64,000 nucleotides of DNA from Ceratodon purpureus (taxonomy: Eukaryota; Streptophyta; Bryopsida; Pseudoditrichales; Ditrichaceae). A program made the translations under genes and the position numbers. The DNA lies in contig CM026426.1 in NCBI GenBank assembly GCA_014871385.1, positions 104,071,281 through 104,135,280 on the forward strand. The letters are read 5' to 3'. The notes under the pieces were generated by a model, which saw nothing but the letters and a program-made list of their open reading frames with translations, did no database searches and had not been told where the DNA came from. Positions 23,436-64,000 of the stretch are shown here, piece by piece. Within the stretch, counting starts at the first letter, position 1; every line of letters begins with the position of its first letter.

Positions 23436-25443
23436 GAGCGTTGCTGCTTCCACAATATCCACCTTTACACAGAGTCGTTCAAGAATTTCGACAAAAATGA
23501 AGTGATTCATTTCAAAAATGTCCAAAATTTTTAAATCTATCCCAATTGTGCTCTAATTTCTTGTGGTCGTTTTCTCATCGAAAAGTATATATCGACCATT
23601 TGGAATCTTAATTGCATACAAAAAGGTTTTCCTTTTAGATCATTGAATTTAGAAAGTGTAAGGAAATTTCAGCATATCCTCAATGACCATAAAGAGGATG
23701 TTTCAACCTTTTCAAGCAAGCATAAGGCTCAAACTTGCTAAGTGTAAACCTTACTTAAATATTTACAAGAACAAATGGCCCTTTATAGTCCAAATGGCTT
23801 TGCAAACAAAATCTTTAAGCATCAAAACTTAGGTACAGTGAAAAGGTAGTATTAAAACAAATTTCAATAGTGACATTGAGCCTTGTAATCTCCCCATTTG
23901 TACGGTGTATTGATCCTTGATTTTTTATGAACCTTGGTATACAATGAAGGTACAAGATTCCATGGTCACAAAACTCACAAACTCACTAATTTTTTTAATT
24001 AGTGGATTGCTACCAATAATAGTTTGTTTTTAGCAATTTTAACTCCAAAAACATCAAATAACAATAATGGTTAAATATAAAGAAAACTTTTGGAGGGTGG
24101 AATGACAACAAAAGTACTTTTTTTTAGTTCAAAGACCACCAAGCTCCTATACTGCAAATATAGTGAGGCCACCAAACTATTCAATGTTTATCACAAGTAA
24201 TGATACAACAAAGTAAAATCCATGGTTTTTTTAAAAAACTCAAGGTGACTTTATAGATAACTCTATTGACACCTCAAAAATTTGATACCCGCAAAAATAT
24301 AGGTTCTAAAACAATATCACAATAGCAAGAGTTATGTAGATTTTTTCAAGTGAAAGTATTGCTCTTTTAGACTCTTGGAAAGTGAAATGTCCATTATCTC
24401 TAACAAAATGTATTTAGGTTGACGAAAGATTCACACCTCATCATGGATTCTACAAAGTGGAAGAGTGGTAAGCAAAGGTAACTTCTTTTTAGATGAAGCA
24501 GTCCATTCACTAAGAATCTTCTTTAAGACCTATCAAGTTTAACTTCCACTATTGATTGTCCAATGCCTTCTTCGAGCTTCACAGGACCAACTCCTTGGAC
24601 TATGCTTTGTATTCCTTCCTGTGCCTCATTCTAATGGACTTGCATTTGTTTCATTGAGGCTGTGAATGTCTAAAAATTGGGCTGGTAGAAAAAAATCACT
24701 ACATTTGACCTCGTACAAAAAAGAAAAGTTCTTTTAGATTTTATAGAGCTTAAATTGCAAATAACTATTCTATAATACAAGTATATTATTGAATTTGACA
24801 TTTTTTCAATTGATCAAAAATGGTTTCAGTAGAATTGTTTGATGATTGAGATTAGTTTAATCAGTAACAGTTATTATCTTAAGTTCTAGCAATTTTGTTT
24901 TATTTTTTAAATTTTGGATAGGATTTTTGAATAGATATTTACAATTCGTACTTGTAGGTTGTCATATTTAAGTCATTTCTTATCAAAAATAAATCAAGAT
25001 AATACCATTAAACTTCATGAGTTCATGTATTGTAATGATTGTTAAGCACTACATTTTTTTTAATTCAAAACACAAAACTACTAATCACTTATAGTTCTGT
25101 AAAACACACACACAGTGATATTTGAATCAACAAATTCCATATCCTATTAATATCCATTAAAATATTAAATGTTCTAGAATTGGTTTATTTATCACTAAAA
25201 CATTTAAACCTAAACACAAATTTTATAATGTTCTAAAGACCATCTAATAGCCATTAGTTTCTATAAAATTGAGTTTATAATGAACGCTAATTAAACTTGA
25301 AACAACTTCACTCTTATTGGAATGGAAGACGATATTGTCAAGTGTTGATAAAATCTCAAAATTTGAGTGAAATTTCACTTTTGAAGACAATATTTGAATA
25401 TGAAAAATCATTAAACTTAAGTTAAGTTTTCATGATAATGCAG
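23436..25443. other. AT-rich stretch, presumed dynein intron
   Basis: No coding frame or recognisable dynein segment was found between the MULE right end and the first visible dynein exon. The exon at 25444 begins one base into a codon, so an upstream exon ending with two bases of a codon must exist. I do not see it here; it may lie left of the MULE element or outside the window. Confidence 0.4.
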
Positions 25444-61381
<35,938 letters not shown>

Positions 61382-63213
61382 GTAAGTTGTGTAACATTTT
61401 TATTTCCAAATTTACTAGATTATACACGTGGTTTTGATAATTTAATTTATGCATGCAATATGAAACATATATTGATCTCTTAAAATATTAATTAGATCTA
61501 GCTCTTTAGATACTTGTAGGTATTGAACTATCTTAAGATCACTCAAAACATTATAACTATTTAATACATGACTAAATATTAATTTTAATCACAATAAAAG
61601 AGCCAAAGCCAAAGATATAGCAATGATGATTTTGAAATTACCTAGGTGCATTGTTTGAAAAGAGTTGAAATTGTAAAATTTATTGATTCTTCAAATCATT
61701 TCAATTAAACTTACCTATTTCTATATATTTTTGCATGTAGTATTGCAACTAGAATTTTGGTATTAAAGAAAAAAAATATGGATTATAATCTAACATAAAT
61801 CCAAATTTTGTATCCCAAGACTATCTATCAATTGAAAATTTTACATATTTAAAACCTCAATGTAACAATGTCATAAATAAATTGACTATGGATAAAGCCA
61901 AAACTAGCGTACCAAATCTAATGCTTCTTTGGGATATGACCAAGTTGCGAGGCCTAATGTGAAAATTTTATGTCTATCAAAGTTGAGAATTTTAACTCTT
62001 GAGATGGAAATATACAATAGAAGAAAATGAATTGAAATATCATAGTGTGAACTACAAAAGGCCAAATCCAAAGGCCAAGTCCCATGCCTTTGTTAAGAGA
62101 TTTTAATCATTTTTCACTACATGAATGCATTAGTTTTTAAAAAAAGATTCTCTTACTCTACAACCATGAAACCAAAAGGAAATACATTCTTATTCTACTT
62201 TTGATTTTGATGATTATGAAAATATCATTATGGGCATTTTGGCATTGCAAAAACTTGTAATTTTATAGAAAATTAGTCAAATGATAGAAGCAATAGTATT
62301 TATGAAATAAGGACAAAGAATGCATTTTGGAAGGTCTTGATGGCATTTTCAAAAGTATGGAGGATATTTGGAGCATAGTCTTATTGGGTCATATTAAAAG
62401 ATAAATTTCAAAAGAAATGAGGGTGAATGCATTTCTATAAGCTTTTGAGATTAATTTTGAAGATAAACTTACATATTCAAGAGAAAGTATTACATTGAAT
62501 GTAGGCTTAGAGTAACAACTTGTCAATTAGTAATAGAGAATTTGTCGGTCATAGTTGGTGATTTATTTGAAATAGAATTGCTTACAACTTCAATGATTGT
62601 GAGAGAATGTTGTAGAGAAAATAGAATTTATATACAATCATTAGTTTTAAAGAAAACCAACACTTACAAGGATGAAGGAGGTCTTTTCGATTTTGAAGCT
62701 TTCCAATTTTGAAGCATTCTACAACATTCCACTTACGGTAAGATTTATAAAAGGCAACGATGTCTCTATTCTAGATCATCTTATGATCATCTTGCATATA
62801 ATGATCTAGAAGGATTCATGATTGGGCATTATTTTAGAAATAAAAAATTAATATGAAGAATATCACAGGTTTATATTTGCCTTTCAAATTTATTGATCAG
62901 AATGCATAATTCTATTCAACATTGGTTTATTATCATCCAAAGAAAATAGAAATGGTTTGCACAAAAGAAATAGTCTTTAGAATCTCATTTGATTCAGCAC
63001 TTATATGACTATAGAAAGAAAATTTGGCATTTCTAAAGCAAGGTGACGCATATTATAAAAAAGTAATTGACATGTTACTTTGAAATGTATGAAACATTAT
63101 AATTGCAACTTTATGTTTTTACAATTGTACATTATAGAAAATGATGAGTTTGACATAAATTGAGTAAAAGGTGTGGAAAAAGAGTGCCAAATAGAAGCCG
63201 ATAGATTATAAGA

Positions 63214-63296
<83 letters not shown>

Positions 63297-64000
63297 GACC
63301 TTAACCTTTAGTGAAGAAAATGAAAGAACTAGAATAAAGATTTATTTTAGCTAAAGAGACACATTTTATAGAATCGGACAAAGATGAAGAAATAAAAAAA
63401 GACAATGGTAGTCAAGAAGAAACAAGAAGAAGCGGCAAGAGATGATGGAGATTTTATTGGTTGAAGCAACATGTGTTCATTTGATATGAGATTAGAGCTT
63501 TTACAAGGCTCATTTAGATGAAATCTTAAGCCTCTAGTTTGTTAATTGTACCTATGATGATTACAACTCTAAATTTATGTAGCATATTTAGACAAGAATA
63601 TATTGATTGGACAATTAAAATTGATTCTCTCATCAATGTGGCAATGATTTCCATTGCTAAAATGGAGGTTAGAATTCAAAATCCAACATCAAATGCTTTT
63701 ATGCATTTGGTATAGAAGACAAGGAGGTGTGGAGGTTTAGACAAAGGCTTTTGACAACAACTGAGGCCTTAAGGCCTTGAATTTGGCCTTAAAATCAAAG
63801 CACTTTCAAAACAAAAAATGATTAATTTCCATCTTCTACTTCAACTTTGACCACCACTTATACAATTTATTATTTATTTTTTTATTATTTTAAAATTTCT
63901 TTTATGGTTAAAAATATCTTCTTTTGAACAAATCTTATCTTGATCCCTAAAATTCCTTTATTTTTTCTCACCAAAATCCCTCTTAAACTATCACTTTTCA
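61382..64000. other. Downstream dynein intron with decayed repeat sequence
   Basis: No further dynein exon recognised. The stretch around 61,900-62,060 resembles part of 51,880-52,010 (a shared ATGACYAAGTTGNGAGGC block) and looks like decayed dispersed repeat. Weakly coding-like pieces near 63,590-63,720 match no family I know. Confidence 0.4.
63216..63293. repeat. (TA)n microsatellite, about 39 units
   Basis: A perfect TA run in the last visible dynein intron. Confidence 0.97.

Overview
The window is nuclear DNA of a eukaryote: AT-rich, gene-poor, with spliced genes and layered transposon remains. The best-supported gene is an axonemal-type dynein heavy chain. Flowering plants and most conifers lack these, while mosses, ferns, lycophytes, cycads and Ginkgo keep them for motile sperm. 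Together with plant-type TTTAGGG repeats, CACTA, MULE and Ty3/gypsy elements, and decay that looks like CHG/CG cytosine-methylation loss, this points to a plant with swimming sperm. A seedless plant such as a fern is my guess, not a proof.

Layout. 1-12.8 kb is a graveyard: a MITE-like element with an internal minisatellite (2.1-2.7 kb), a short non-autonomous CACTA element (5.9-7.1 kb), weak minus-strand coding relics, and an old relic of a MULE-type transposase (8.9-10.0 kb). 12.8-23.4 kb is one large element of about 10.6 kb bounded by 17-bp terminal inverted repeats. It carries two divergent genes. To the right is a MULE transposase (zinc-finger-like N-terminus, DDE-type core, SWIM-like C-terminus). 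To the left, on the minus strand, is a multi-exon gene with a ParB-like DGNHR motif, a charged coiled coil and the permuted motifs of a beta-class amino-methyltransferase. Both genes are broken, mostly by stops that a single C-to-T change explains.

25.4-61.4 kb is the dynein gene on the plus strand. Eleven exons (1,528 coding bases, about 509 codons) join in one frame with matching splice phases and encode part of the stem and linker region. The gene runs off the right edge before the motor domain; its 5' exons are not seen. Its introns hold a hexanucleotide satellite, a degraded Ty3/gypsy element, two related LTR-like repeats, TA satellites, a telomere-like tract, a 41-nt G run, an antisense decayed gene of unknown function (45.0-47.7 kb), a GC-rich island, a 5'-truncated LINE with target duplications, and an 892-bp foldback element. 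One intron is only 85 bp and is mostly GGTC and CCCT repeats.

The strongest candidate for something little described is the MULE that pairs a transposase with a ParB-like/methyltransferase-like gene, with a second, older transposase of the same family 3 kb to its left. Family calls are by eye; no database search was run.
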